Below are positions 17,064 through 26,424 of a DNA stretch of 64,000 bases, piece after piece. The DNA comes from Pseudoalteromonas luteoviolacea (GTDB lineage: Bacteria; Pseudomonadota; Gammaproteobacteria; Enterobacterales; Alteromonadaceae). The first letter of the stretch is position 1. Every line of letters begins with the position of its first letter. The translations under genes and the position numbers were made by a program. The notes under the pieces were generated by a model, which searched no databases, was not told where the DNA came from, and worked only from the letters and a program-made list of their open reading frames with translations. The DNA lies in the NCBI RefSeq assembly GCF_001750165.1, contig NZ_CP015411.1:3438001-3502000 (forward strand), written 5' to 3'.

Positions 17064-18048
17064 ACCGCTATTAGCGACATTTATCACTGCTGCTTTTTTG
17101 GCAGGTTGTCAAAGCAACTCCGCAAGCCAAGTGCAACAAATTGCTACGCCTCAGTGGATCTCTGTAACGCCCGCTTCTAGTTATATGGTGTATGGAGTTG
17201 GAAGCGCGCACAATACAGGCGATTTGCAGCAAGCTAAACTCGCGGCCCAAGAGTCCGCCCGCTTAGCATTAGCAAAACAGCTAAATGTCACGATATCCGC
17301 TAATACGACGATCAGTCAACAAGCAGACAATAAATCGATGACATTTCATATTGACGAATATATTCAATCACAAGTACCCAATATCCAATTACAAGGGGTA
17401 AAGATAGAAGATGAATATATCAGCGCTGACAATAAAACACTGTACGCATTGGCAGCATTTAATCGTACTGAAGCCGTTATGCAAACTGAGCTGTCAATTA
17501 ACGCCATCGATAACGAGATCGGTCACTTCCAGTTATCTCCTACGCAAAGTAAGAGTTTGGCAATGAAAAACGCAGTAGCGTTAAAAGAACTGGGGGTGAA
17601 GCGAGATAAGTACAACAACTACTTGCAAATGCTTCAAGCTGCGCATGTCAGTATGCCAAATCCTGTACGTACCAAACTGGAATTGGCCGATGCACTATTA
17701 AATGACATTAGCTTCAGTATTAATACAGACAGTAACAAACACCTAAAAGTCAGAGATATGCTTGCAAAAGCACTGACCAGCCAAGGGATTAAAATCACAA
17801 ACCAAAACGCTGATTTCGATTTAAGCTTCCGTGTTGATTGGCAAAATATGAAAAAATCAGGGACGTACTACAGCCTTGCGGAAAGCTATCTTGTGGTTAA
17901 AGAACAAGGCGAAGAAAAAGCTCACTTCAATGCTAAGGTGAAAGGTGCTTCAAGCTTTGAAGACACAGCCAAAAGTAATGCTATGGGCAAGCTGTCGGAT
18001 AAATTAGGTCAGCAATTAGCACACTTCCTTGTAACAGGAAAACCCTAA
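17053..18048 (+). CDS. LPP20-like lipoprotein, third gene of lpoB operon
   Basis: A predicted lipoprotein of 331 residues from a TTG start at 17053, with AGGAA ten bases upstream and a 19-residue signal peptide ending in LAGC. An ATG at 17011 would add a long basic N-terminal extension and a 53-bp overlap with lpoB. The body has TPQWISVTPASSYMVYGVGS and QQAKLAAQESARLALAKQLNV, a pattern shared with LPP20-type lipoproteins, like the divergent gene at 13945. Its C-terminal third (about 210-330) resembles a separate LPS-assembly-like fold, but I cannot assign it. Confidence 0.7.
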   Translation: MASKPLLATFITAAFLAGCQSNSASQVQQIATPQWISVTPASSYMVYGVGSAHNTGDLQQAKLAAQESARLALAKQLNVTISANTTISQQADNKSMTFHIDEYIQSQVPNIQLQGVKIEDEYISADNKTLYALAAFNRTEAVMQTELSINAIDNEIGHFQLSPTQSKSLAMKNAVALKELGVKRDKYNNYLQMLQAAHVSMPNPVRTKLELADALLNDISFSINTDSNKHLKVRDMLAKALTSQGIKITNQNADFDLSFRVDWQNMKKSGTYYSLAESYLVVKEQGEEKAHFNAKVKGASSFEDTAKSNAMGKLSDKLGQQLAHFLVTGKP

Positions 18049-18077
18049 CTAAACGCTTAGTTCTGTTACAACTAAGC

Positions 18078-18117
18078 AGGCCTGAACTCAATGCAGCATT
18101 GAAATCAGGCCTTTTTT
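18078..18117 (+). terminator. Terminator of the lpoB lipoprotein operon
   Basis: The stem AGGCCTGA/TCAGGCCT with a 19-base loop, itself partly paired (AATGCAGCATT), is followed by six T. It lies 30 bases after the stop of the last lipoprotein gene. Confidence 0.85.
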
Positions 18118-18167
18118 ACCACTTAGAAATGAGTCCAACTTTGTAACGTCACTTCATCAAGGCTTTG

Positions 18168-19178
18168 TTAATTTTCTTGAGAATATTTTTCTAGCTGATC
18201 TTTTAAATTGGGTGGTACACCTTTGATCGTTAAAGTGTCGCTAACAGGATCATAGATCACTCGCTCGCCTAAGTGCTTACGTTCGAACCCCACACTTACT
18301 CCGCCACCCATACCTGAAAACTTCACCATGGCTGTCACCGTCTTTTTATCAAGCGGAAATGACTCTTCGAGCTCATAGCCTTGCTCTTTATAAAAGTCTT
18401 CAAATTGAACATCTGAGGATTTTGATAATGTGTCAGATAAGCCTTCGATATCAGCGTCTTCCCCACTGTTGATACAGTCGTTACAATAATCGAATACCTC
18501 TTTTCTAATCACATCTTTTTCAGCTTTTTCAAATTGCTGCTCAGCCAAGTAATCCTCTACTGCATGTAGCATAGTCTGAGACTGCTGCTTAGGATCTACG
18601 CCCTCGGCACAGCCCAAAAAGTCTAAGAAAAAGTCAGCCACTTTTCGCCCAGCACGGCCTTTAATAAAGGAGATATAGCGATTTTCTTCAGCCTGAGTAT
18701 CCCATGCTGTTAAATCAATACGTGCAGCTAACTGCATCCTAGAGATATCCAAATGTCGTGAACTCGCTAGATCTAGCTCTGACGTAATAGAATAGTGCTC
18801 TTTAATGCTAATTTGGGCTATTAACATATAATCGCAGCCGACATATTGATAATGACAAAAAACTAAATAACCAGTTTCATGAAACGCATATTTATTGAGC
18901 TCCTCTTTTAACACTTCAGTTGCCTGTTGTGTCAAGTGCCAAAAGCCAAGCTCATTATTACGGTAGCTTTGCATTGCTGATGCAACTGTACTGTTTTTAT
19001 CACCATCGAACGCACAAAACCCTTTTCCTGGTTTTCCATTATATGCGTGATGCAATTGCTCAATAAAAACATTGACCCGATCATTAATGACCATTTCGTC
19101 TTCACGTAAATGGATTTGCGTTTCTTCGTCTTGCTTGTCTACATAATGTACAACAAGCTTTTTCACCTCAATGCTCAT
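18168..19178 (-). CDS. yejK: Nucleoid-associated protein YejK (NdpA)
   Basis: A 336-residue protein of the YejK/NdpA family, known to bind the nucleoid. Its sequence pattern (VVHYVDKQDEETQIHLRED, then LGFWHLTQQATEVLKEELNKYAF) and length match the family (E. coli 335). The start is set at the ATG at 19178; the longer frame adds 36 residues of non-family sequence. It is divergent from yejL and the yejM-like gene across only 66 bp, the conserved yej arrangement. Confidence 0.93.
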   Translation of the reverse strand: MSIEVKKLVVHYVDKQDEETQIHLREDEMVINDRVNVFIEQLHHAYNGKPGKGFCAFDGDKNSTVASAMQSYRNNELGFWHLTQQATEVLKEELNKYAFHETGYLVFCHYQYVGCDYMLIAQISIKEHYSITSELDLASSRHLDISRMQLAARIDLTAWDTQAEENRYISFIKGRAGRKVADFFLDFLGCAEGVDPKQQSQTMLHAVEDYLAEQQFEKAEKDVIRKEVFDYCNDCINSGEDADIEGLSDTLSKSSDVQFEDFYKEQGYELEESFPLDKKTVTAMVKFSGMGGGVSVGFERKHLGERVIYDPVSDTLTIKGVPPNLKDQLEKYSQEN

Positions 19179-19244
19179 CTTTGTTTTTAACGCCTCTGGT
19201 GTTAGAATATGAAGAATTGTAACTATATTAATTTGAACCAACCG

Positions 19245-19457
19245 ATGCCAATTCAGTCTAAATATTCCAATGAACAAGTAGAACAAATTGTTGATAGTTT
19301 AATCAATGTACTTCAAGAGCACAAAGCACCTGTCGACTTAAGTTTAATGTGTTTAGGAAATTCTATCACGCACATCTTAAAAGAGCATGTGCCAGAGAGT
19401 AAAAGACAAGACGTCACAGAAAATTTTGCGAAGGCGCTTACTCAATCGGTAAAGTAA
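19245..19457 (+). CDS. yejL: YejL family protein (DUF1414)
   Basis: A 70-residue protein starting MPIQSKYSNEQVEQIVDSLI, closely matching E. coli YejL (75 residues) in its pattern KHKAPVDLSLMCLGNSITHIL-type core. The start at 19245 is chosen because the upstream extension has no family counterpart. Function is unknown. It lies 4 bases before the yejM-like gene and is divergent from yejK. Confidence 0.93.
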   Translation: MPIQSKYSNEQVEQIVDSLINVLQEHKAPVDLSLMCLGNSITHILKEHVPESKRQDVTENFAKALTQSVK

Positions 19458-19461
19458 CGGA

Positions 19462-20955
19462 ATGAATCTAACACCACACAGTCCTTTTTCTTCTAAAGTA
19501 AGTCAACTGCTAAGTTGGGGACACTGGTTTACCTTTGCTAACATAGGGCTGGTGCTTATTATTGCACTGGCTTATTTAGCGGCAGATGCAGCACCTAGTA
19601 GTGTGCTTGGCTGGGTATATATGCTTGTTACCTGGGTCAGTCATACAAGCTTTATTACGTTTTGTGCGTTTGTATTAACCGTGTTTCCACTCAGTTTAGT
19701 ATTCCCTTATCCGCGGCATATTCGTGGAATGGCAGCACTTATTGCAACATTTGGCATATCCATACTATGTCTCGATGCATTTGTATATTACCAACATGGT
19801 TACCACTTAAGCTTTCAAACTTTGCCTGAAATAATCACTCTTTTGATTGGTATGCTAAATGGCATGTCAGTACTTACGGGTGCACTAATACTCCTTGGGT
19901 TTTCAGCTATTTTTGGTTTTGAGTTAGTTGTTGGCAATCACGCGTGGCATCATTTAGAAAAACTAAAGTCTTATAAATTTCCGAAGCAAGCAACCGCTTT
20001 CTTGGTGACGTGCTTTGCGACGAGTCATTTAATGCATGTATGGGCAGATGCAAACAATTATTTTGACGTAACAAAGCAAGATAATGTTCTACCGTTATCC
20101 TACCCTACAACGGCAAAAACCTTACTTGCTAGACATGAGTTACTAGATTTAAATGAATATGAGCAAGCGAGAACTGTTCGCTTAGAAAATGCAACAACCC
20201 ATTTTAATCCACCAAAGAATGTCCAGTCTTGTGAGTTTAATGCACCAGCAGTAGATATTTTTGTACTCGATACCGTATTAAAAGATACCCCTACACTTCA
20301 AGATGAAACAGTGATTAGTCACTCACAACTATTGGTGCCAACTGATACAAAGGATCATGCTTTTAATTTAATATATGGCTTGCCAGCTTATTATCGAAAT
20401 ACCATCACGGAACAAAATTTACCGCCCGTCTGGAACATCAATAACGTGTTATCCGTTGCGTCTGAGAGTACTTTTGACTACCTCAATCATCAAACTGATA
20501 ATAGTAAGGTTAGATTTCACTTTATCTCTGAACTGCCAAAATTAACTGGAGATACTTCATTTATTATTATAGAACCCCCATTAGGGAATGAAATTGTCTC
20601 ACAAACTACATTACACACAAACTTGCCTTATTTTTCTGACCACAAAGGACTTATGCAAGGTACAGATATTATGGTGACTTTGTTAGACAAACATTTTGAA
20701 TGCGGTTCCCTTGCCGAACAGACTATGATAGGAAATGTTGTGGGTGAAAGCGAATTGAACCAAGGTGTAAATTATTCACAAGGGGTCTTAATTACGTATA
20801 AAAAAGACCGTATTATATTGGTTAATCATGATGGTAGGCACAAGCAAATATCGGCCAAAGAAGGCTTCCCAATTGAACAAAAAATGGATATTCCTTTCCT
20901 TGTGCAAAGCATTAAATCCCTCAAAAAGTTTACAGTAAAAGCACCTAACCTTTAA
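19462..20955 (+). CDS. YejM-like inner-membrane protein, shortened periplasmic domain
   Basis: A 497-residue protein in the position of yejM (PbgA/LapC), which in E. coli has 586 residues and controls LPS synthesis through LapB/FtsH. The N-terminal about 185 residues form five hydrophobic segments, as in the DUF3413 membrane domain. The remainder should be an alkaline-phosphatase-like periplasmic domain, but it is about 90 residues short. I do not see the usual metal-binding and nucleophile motifs beyond a FVLDTVL strand near residue 265. A non-catalytic, structural or sensing role is likely. No interfering frameshift is visible. Confidence 0.75.
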   Translation: MNLTPHSPFSSKVSQLLSWGHWFTFANIGLVLIIALAYLAADAAPSSVLGWVYMLVTWVSHTSFITFCAFVLTVFPLSLVFPYPRHIRGMAALIATFGISILCLDAFVYYQHGYHLSFQTLPEIITLLIGMLNGMSVLTGALILLGFSAIFGFELVVGNHAWHHLEKLKSYKFPKQATAFLVTCFATSHLMHVWADANNYFDVTKQDNVLPLSYPTTAKTLLARHELLDLNEYEQARTVRLENATTHFNPPKNVQSCEFNAPAVDIFVLDTVLKDTPTLQDETVISHSQLLVPTDTKDHAFNLIYGLPAYYRNTITEQNLPPVWNINNVLSVASESTFDYLNHQTDNSKVRFHFISELPKLTGDTSFIIIEPPLGNEIVSQTTLHTNLPYFSDHKGLMQGTDIMVTLLDKHFECGSLAEQTMIGNVVGESELNQGVNYSQGVLITYKKDRIILVNHDGRHKQISAKEGFPIEQKMDIPFLVQSIKSLKKFTVKAPNL

Positions 20956-20967
20956 TTAGGTGCTTTT
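20941..20967 (+). terminator. Terminator of yejL-yejM, overlapping the stop codon
   Basis: The stem GCACCTAA/TTAGGTGC with loop CCTTTAA is followed by TTTT. The left arm encodes the last residues of the yejM-like protein. Confidence 0.75.
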
Positions 20968-21051
20968 CGCGCATTCATCTATTTTAATCCACTTATCTAT
21001 CTTATTTTCGTCTATAGTTAAACATTGCGCGACAACAAGGAAACGTCTGCT

Positions 21052-21525
21052 ATGAGATTTGCTTTAATTCTAATTTTGTTATTGTTTTTTAATAATAGTG
21101 ACGCAAAAACCACTGTGTCATATTATAAGTGCGTAACAGATAAGAGCACTATTTTTAGTCAACATCCATGCTCCAATAGCGCACAGCAGTACACACTAAC
21201 GCATTCAGATCCTCAAGCAAAAATCCCCTCAGAGCAACACTTTAAAACGCTCAATGAAATAGAGCGTAAGCAAATTATTCACAATCTTAAAAATGCCTTA
21301 CGCGCAAAAAAACAGCACGCAGCAATCCTTGGACGAAAACGCGATGAAGCAGCAAGAGAGCAGCAGAGACGAGTAACACGTTTGATGGATGATGACAAAC
21401 GCAAAGCAACCGTCAAAGACGTAAAGAAACAGCTCAAGTCTATTAATAAAGATTACTTACAGAGAGTTAAAGTGCTCAATAAAGAAATCGCTAAGATTGA
21501 AAAAAAGCTCAAACGGCTGCAATAA
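21052..21525 (+). CDS. DUF4124-type secreted small protein with coiled coil
   Basis: A 157-residue exported protein. A signal peptide (MRFALILILLLFFNNSDA) is followed by SYYKCVTDKSTIFSQHPCS, the short cysteine-containing motif of the DUF4124 N-terminal domain. Residues 60-157 are Lys/Arg/Glu-rich and predicted coiled coil (KDVKKQLKSINKDYLQRVK). The start at 21052 has an AAGGAA site. It is a single gene, with no operon partner visible. Function is unknown, and the family is widespread in gammaproteobacteria. Confidence 0.75.
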   Translation: MRFALILILLLFFNNSDAKTTVSYYKCVTDKSTIFSQHPCSNSAQQYTLTHSDPQAKIPSEQHFKTLNEIERKQIIHNLKNALRAKKQHAAILGRKRDEAAREQQRRVTRLMDDDKRKATVKDVKKQLKSINKDYLQRVKVLNKEIAKIEKKLKRLQ

Positions 21526-21758
21526 ACACTGGAAATTATTACCTCTGTAGTAAACTATTAGCCTGCGTAGCAATATCAAGGCAAATCTCTGTGAAGTTAT
21601 CGTGATATCGGCTGACAATATTTGCTAATTCCCCATAGTTCGAGCTAGAGTATAACTATCGACTGAAAAACACATTAAGCATTAAATACAAATAGTTTAG
21701 ATATAAACACCTTAGAAAAATAAAATTTAGGATTATTAATGCGCTAATAGGAACCTAC

Positions 21759-23492
21759 ATGGGCCCTCAAGAAATTGCTTTTTTAATTATTTCAGGATTT
21801 AAGAAACATTATTCAATGTTTCAGGAAATGACAGCAAAAATACCTAGCGCATTTTTAACACAGCAGTGGTCAATCATAGAGCGGATCAGCAAATTACGTA
21901 TTAGTCATTATGACGAACGAGTACAAGAAACTGTTAATATTCTCAAACTTCACTTCCCCTCCAACCAGATAAATAACAACTTATGGTACCAAGTTAAGCA
22001 AGCATATATTGAGTTTCTTGTATTCCATCCTCAAGCAGAGCTCGCCGAAACATTCTACAATTCTGTGTTTTGTCACCTTTTCCACCATAATTACTTTAAC
22101 AACGACTTTATCTTTGTTGACAGTGCACAGTCGACAGATTCACAGCTGCCTGAGGAAGCCGAGTATCGAAGTTATTTTCCTGTTGTAGAGGGGTTGCAGA
22201 AAACTATTGAGAAGATCATATCAGATACAGGGTTGCTAGGTGAGTTCTACGACTTTAAGCTAGATATTAGACTCCTGCAAAAAGCTTTCTTAAAACAAGC
22301 ACCAGATACGCACCACCAGCACTTTAAAATGCGTTTTGACATACTTAAATCGCCTTTTTACCGCAATAAAAGTGCCTACATAGTGGGGCGAGTCGTTTCT
22401 TGTTCTGGTGTACAGCCTTTTATTGTTGCACTACTACATCACAGTACAGGGAAGCTAAAAATAGACGCCTTAATCACACATGCATCACAAATGAGTGTCA
22501 TCTTTGGTTTTGCCCGAGCCTATTTCTTGATTGAAACCCATGCACCGTCCGCATTGGTGAGGTTTTTAAACCAGCTTATGCCGAGTAAAACCCCCGCCGA
22601 ACTATACAACTCTGTAGGATTTCATAAGCATGGTAAAACAGAGTTTTATCGCGCATTTTTACGACATCAAAACACCCATAAGGAGCGCTTTTCAATCGCA
22701 CCTGGTACGCCAGGTATGGTGATGCTTGTGTTTACATTGCCCTCCTTCCCTTATGTATTTAAAGTTATCAAAGATCAGTTTGCTCCGAGCAAACCTTTTG
22801 GTAGAGACACTGTCTTAGCCAGATACCAATTAGTCAAAAATCATGATCGGGTTGGCCGTATGGCAGACACACTTGAATACTCAAATGTTGTGATCGCAAA
22901 AGACCGTATTGACGCTCAGCTTTTACAAATGATTAAGGAAAAAATAGCGCAAAGTATCATAGAAGATGACGAATTCATTACCATCAAACACCTATACATT
23001 GAAAGACGCATCACTCCGCTCAATCTCTATATACAAGATGCAACTGATGAGCAAATTGAGCATGTAATAAAAGACTATGGAGATGCCATCAAAGAAATGC
23101 TACAAGTTAATATTTTCCCAGGTGATATGCTGCTGAAAAACTTTGGTGTTAGCCGCCATCATCGCGTGATCTTTTATGATTATGATGAAGTACAATATCT
23201 TACTGAAATGTGTTTTAAAGCATTACCTGAAACATCGCTTGACGATTTGTATTCTGGACAGAGCACCCTCTCTTGTGCGCCTAACGATGTATTTCCCGAG
23301 CAGATGTGTACATTTGTACTGACAAACCCTAAACTCAAGGCTGCTTTCAAACGTTTCCATCCTGAACTTTTAACACCAACATACTGGAAAAATGTTCAAA
23401 AGGATATAAGACAACACATCACGAAACATGTTTATCCGTACCCTCAACAGCAGCGGTTTGGACATCACAATAACAAGAAAGGAACATTGTGA
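21759..23492 (+). CDS. aceK: Isocitrate dehydrogenase kinase/phosphatase AceK
   Basis: A 577-residue bifunctional enzyme (E. coli 578) that phosphorylates and dephosphorylates isocitrate dehydrogenase to steer carbon into the glyoxylate shunt. The C-terminal kinase-like half shows APGTPGMVMLVFTLPSFPYVFKVIKD (P-loop), HLYIERRITPLNLYI and FPGDMLLKNFGVSRHHRVIFYDYDE. aceK is usually next to aceB/aceA, but here it is not. It is followed by a LysR gene that overlaps it by 4 bp, so the two may be co-transcribed. A sensible ribosome-binding site (AGGAACC) precedes the ATG. Confidence 0.96.
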   Translation: MGPQEIAFLIISGFKKHYSMFQEMTAKIPSAFLTQQWSIIERISKLRISHYDERVQETVNILKLHFPSNQINNNLWYQVKQAYIEFLVFHPQAELAETFYNSVFCHLFHHNYFNNDFIFVDSAQSTDSQLPEEAEYRSYFPVVEGLQKTIEKIISDTGLLGEFYDFKLDIRLLQKAFLKQAPDTHHQHFKMRFDILKSPFYRNKSAYIVGRVVSCSGVQPFIVALLHHSTGKLKIDALITHASQMSVIFGFARAYFLIETHAPSALVRFLNQLMPSKTPAELYNSVGFHKHGKTEFYRAFLRHQNTHKERFSIAPGTPGMVMLVFTLPSFPYVFKVIKDQFAPSKPFGRDTVLARYQLVKNHDRVGRMADTLEYSNVVIAKDRIDAQLLQMIKEKIAQSIIEDDEFITIKHLYIERRITPLNLYIQDATDEQIEHVIKDYGDAIKEMLQVNIFPGDMLLKNFGVSRHHRVIFYDYDEVQYLTEMCFKALPETSLDDLYSGQSTLSCAPNDVFPEQMCTFVLTNPKLKAAFKRFHPELLTPTYWKNVQKDIRQHITKHVYPYPQQQRFGHHNNKKGTL

Positions 23493-24427
23493 ATATTAGT
23501 AAAATCGACCTTAACTTGCTTGTATACTTAGACACCCTTCTCAGAGAGTGTAATGTAACACGTGCAGCTAATCAGCTAAGTATTACACAGCCAGCCATGA
23601 GTAACGGTCTGAAACGACTCCGTAATTTATTCAACGACCCCATTTTAGTTCGCACTAGCGAGGGCATGGTACCAACTGAGCGAGCACTTGAACTACAGCC
23701 AGTCATACGCGGTATTCTGATGACGTTAGAAGAAACGTTAGCGCCTAATAGAGAATTTGAAGCAAAACAGAGTAAACGTGTATTTAGAATTATGGCTAGC
23801 GATTATGCCGCAAGTACACTTGCGCCTAAATTACTGGCTAAATTGCACAATGAAGCGCCTGATACGACGCTTGATATCCTCACTCCCAGTGATGTTACCT
23901 TTCACGATGTTGAGAATGGCAAAGTTGACATGGCAATAAACCGCTTTGAAAATCTGCCACAATCTTTTCACTACAAACAAATTTGGAAAGACAGCTTTAG
24001 TTGCCTCGTAAAATCCGATAACCCAATCAAAGAAGATTTTACGCTAGATGCCTACTTAAACGCTCGCCACATATGGGTAAGCAAAACTGGATTTGGGGTC
24101 GGAGTAGGAATGAACCCCGAAGATGTACAAAAATTAGGTTGGGTTGATGAGGCACTTTCGAACTTCGGAAAGCACCGTAATATTGCTACTTTTACACGAA
24201 ATTACCATGTCGCCATTCACCTAGCAAAAGAACAGAATCTGATTGCCACACTTCCCTCAAAAGCTGCGAATATATATAGAGATGATGCTTCATTAGCCAT
24301 TCTAGAACCACCTTTCCCTATCCCACCATTTGAGCTGGATATGATTTGGAGCCCATTACTGCATAGAGATGCAAGCCACGTTTGGCTAAGACAGAAAATT
24401 GCTGAAGTCGCAGAGGAAATAAAGTAA
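23489..24427 (+). CDS. LysR-family transcriptional regulator
   Basis: A 312-residue regulator. The N-terminal winged helix-turn-helix is NISKIDLNLLVYLDTLLRECNVTRAANQLSITQPAMSNGLKRLRNLF-like and covers residues 1-65. The effector domain (about 95-300) follows the LysR fold. The start is a GTG at 23489 with GGAAC upstream, overlapping the aceK stop. It lies between aceK and the M32 peptidase gene. LysR proteins often regulate neighbours, so one of these is a possible target, but I see no operator evidence. Confidence 0.92.
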   Translation: MNISKIDLNLLVYLDTLLRECNVTRAANQLSITQPAMSNGLKRLRNLFNDPILVRTSEGMVPTERALELQPVIRGILMTLEETLAPNREFEAKQSKRVFRIMASDYAASTLAPKLLAKLHNEAPDTTLDILTPSDVTFHDVENGKVDMAINRFENLPQSFHYKQIWKDSFSCLVKSDNPIKEDFTLDAYLNARHIWVSKTGFGVGVGMNPEDVQKLGWVDEALSNFGKHRNIATFTRNYHVAIHLAKEQNLIATLPSKAANIYRDDASLAILEPPFPIPPFELDMIWSPLLHRDASHVWLRQKIAEVAEEIK

Positions 24428-25899
24428 TGGTAAGCAAAAGTTATCAAAAACTAGTCGAGCATTATCGAATAATTCATAACTTTGAACATCTCAGCGCTGT
24501 ATGCAGCTGGGATCAGGCAACCATGATGCCTTCTGGAGGCTCTGATAGCCGAGCAGAAGCGATGGCAGAATTAGCAGTGCACCTTCATACCTTGCATAGC
24601 GCTCCTCAATTGGCAGAACTTTTTGACAACGCTAGAGATGAAGAATTAACACTTTCACAGCAAGCTAGCGTACGTGAAATGTTTAGGGTATGGCAGATGA
24701 AAACTGTTTTACCACCTGAGCTTGTCAAAGCAAAGAGCCTTGCAGGCGCAAAATGTGAGCATCAGTGGCGTACTCAAAGGGGAGAAAATGACTGGCTAGG
24801 ATTTGTCAAAAATTTCGAACCTGTTGTCGCACTTAGTCAAGAGGAAGCACAGGTACGTGCAGCTGCATCAGAGCTTACACCTTATGATGCCATGTTAGAT
24901 ATCTATGAGCCCGGTATGCGAAGCGCTCAGGTAGATCTCCTATTTAGTGATGTCATCTCATGGCTACCTGACCTGATCCGGACTGCAAGTACAGACAATA
25001 ACCCCACCACACATGCAACATATCCCATACTAAAACAAGAACAGCTTGCCCACGAGCTGATGACACTGGTTGGGTTTGATTTTAATCACGGCCGACTGGA
25101 TACAAGCGTACATCCATTCTGCGGTGGGACCAGTCAAGATACCCGTATAACTACACGCTATGAGGAAAAAGATTTTATTAATGCTATGATGGGCGTGATC
25201 CATGAGACAGGGCATGCTTGCTACGAACAAAACCTTCCAAAGGAACTGAATAAACTGCCTGTCGGCAAAGCGCGTTCCATGGGTATTCATGAATCTCAAT
25301 CACTGTTTTACGAAATGCAAATTGCCAGAAGCAATGAGTTTATCGCGCTTCTAAGTGAGCGCGCAGCGCACTACTTTCCTGAGCATGCATCCCTTAATAC
25401 GACGAAAAACCTACAAGCACAGCTCCAACGAGTTCAGCCCAGCTTGATCCGCGTCGATGCAGACGAAGTGACCTACCCTGCACACATCATTTTACGCTAT
25501 CAAATAGAAAGAGACCTAATGAACTCAAAGATTGATATCGCAGACATCCCTGAGCTATGGGATTTAAAGATGTCGCAGTTACTGGGCATTTCTACAAAAG
25601 ACAATTACAAAGATGGCTGCATGCAAGACATCCATTGGACAGATGGCAGTTTTGGCTACTTCCCGAGCTACACGCTAGGTGCAATGTATGCCGCTCAATT
25701 TAAACATGCAATGGCCAAAAATATTAACGTGTCAGAACATATCAAGAGCGGAGATTTCTCTGCAATTTATAATTGGTTAAATACACATGTCTGGCAAAAT
25801 GCGAGCCTCATGAGCACAAACGAACTCCTAATCCAAGCTACCGGCGGTGAGTTAGATCCCCGCTTATTTAAGTCTCATCTGCAACAACGCTACACTTAA
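24427..25899 (+). CDS. M32-family carboxypeptidase (Taq type)
   Basis: A 490-residue metallocarboxypeptidase. The zinc site HETGH is at residues 259-263 (MGVIHETGHACYEQ), and a third ligand, Glu, follows in MGIHESQSLFYEMQ. The family removes C-terminal residues with broad specificity in the cytoplasm; no signal peptide is visible. Its length matches the family (about 495-500). The start ATG overlaps the last base of the LysR stop, so the three genes form a tight group. Confidence 0.94.
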   Translation: MVSKSYQKLVEHYRIIHNFEHLSAVCSWDQATMMPSGGSDSRAEAMAELAVHLHTLHSAPQLAELFDNARDEELTLSQQASVREMFRVWQMKTVLPPELVKAKSLAGAKCEHQWRTQRGENDWLGFVKNFEPVVALSQEEAQVRAAASELTPYDAMLDIYEPGMRSAQVDLLFSDVISWLPDLIRTASTDNNPTTHATYPILKQEQLAHELMTLVGFDFNHGRLDTSVHPFCGGTSQDTRITTRYEEKDFINAMMGVIHETGHACYEQNLPKELNKLPVGKARSMGIHESQSLFYEMQIARSNEFIALLSERAAHYFPEHASLNTTKNLQAQLQRVQPSLIRVDADEVTYPAHIILRYQIERDLMNSKIDIADIPELWDLKMSQLLGISTKDNYKDGCMQDIHWTDGSFGYFPSYTLGAMYAAQFKHAMAKNINVSEHIKSGDFSAIYNWLNTHVWQNASLMSTNELLIQATGGELDPRLFKSHLQQRYT

Positions 25900-25907
25900 T
25901 TGCGAGT

Positions 25908-25935
25908 AAGCTAATATATAGCTATATATTAGCTT
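25908..25935. terminator. 28-bp perfect palindrome between convergent genes
   Basis: AAGCTAATATATAG and CTATATATTAGCTT form a perfect palindrome between the end of the M32 gene and the end of the 25922-26284 gene, including that gene's stop codon. It may act as a bidirectional terminator, though no clear T run follows on the plus strand (CTGCCTTTT). Confidence 0.55.
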
Positions 25936-26284
25936 CTGCCTTTTCTCGGTTTGCTGTATTTATTTTATTAATTAAAAATTGAGCTGTATCTTTAAGGGGT
26001 GCATCTTCTATTTGTTGCATGCGTTGATCTATAAAGCTTTGTAACCTGTTGCTTTTTAATGCTAACAAGCACTTAGAAATAGACTCATCAATATAGTCAT
26101 TCAATGAAATCGATGCATTCCATTGCAGAGAATTGGCCCATTGTAAAACATGACTTAACTCGCTAGGTCTAATTTCACCACATACACATTGCGACATCAG
26201 TGCAATATCAAGCAGAGACTCTTTTTGTAATTGCTCAACACAAACTCCACTGTCTAAATGTGATAATAGTTGTTCAAACTTCAT
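25922..26284 (-). CDS. Hypothetical protein, 120 residues
   Basis: A cytoplasmic 120-residue protein, with no signal peptide or membrane segment. The start at 26284 has AAGGAG six bases upstream; the longer reading begins in that site. It has two Cys (CVCGEI) near residue 33 and a mostly helical composition. It is a single minus-strand gene between the M32 peptidase gene and the divergent solute-binding-like gene. I do not recognise a family. Confidence 0.55.
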   Translation of the reverse strand: MKFEQLLSHLDSGVCVEQLQKESLLDIALMSQCVCGEIRPSELSHVLQWANSLQWNASISLNDYIDESISKCLLALKSNRLQSFIDQRMQQIEDAPLKDTAQFLINKINTANREKAEANI

Positions 26285-26424
26285 TATTGACTCCTTCAAT
26301 TGACGGTATGCCTAAAATGCTATCTTAATGAACATATAAAACTACGCAGTTATTGTCACTTAAAAAATATACAAGTTGTCATCCATGCGCTAGCCTTAAA
26401 ACTGGGCAATTAAAATGGTAAAAA

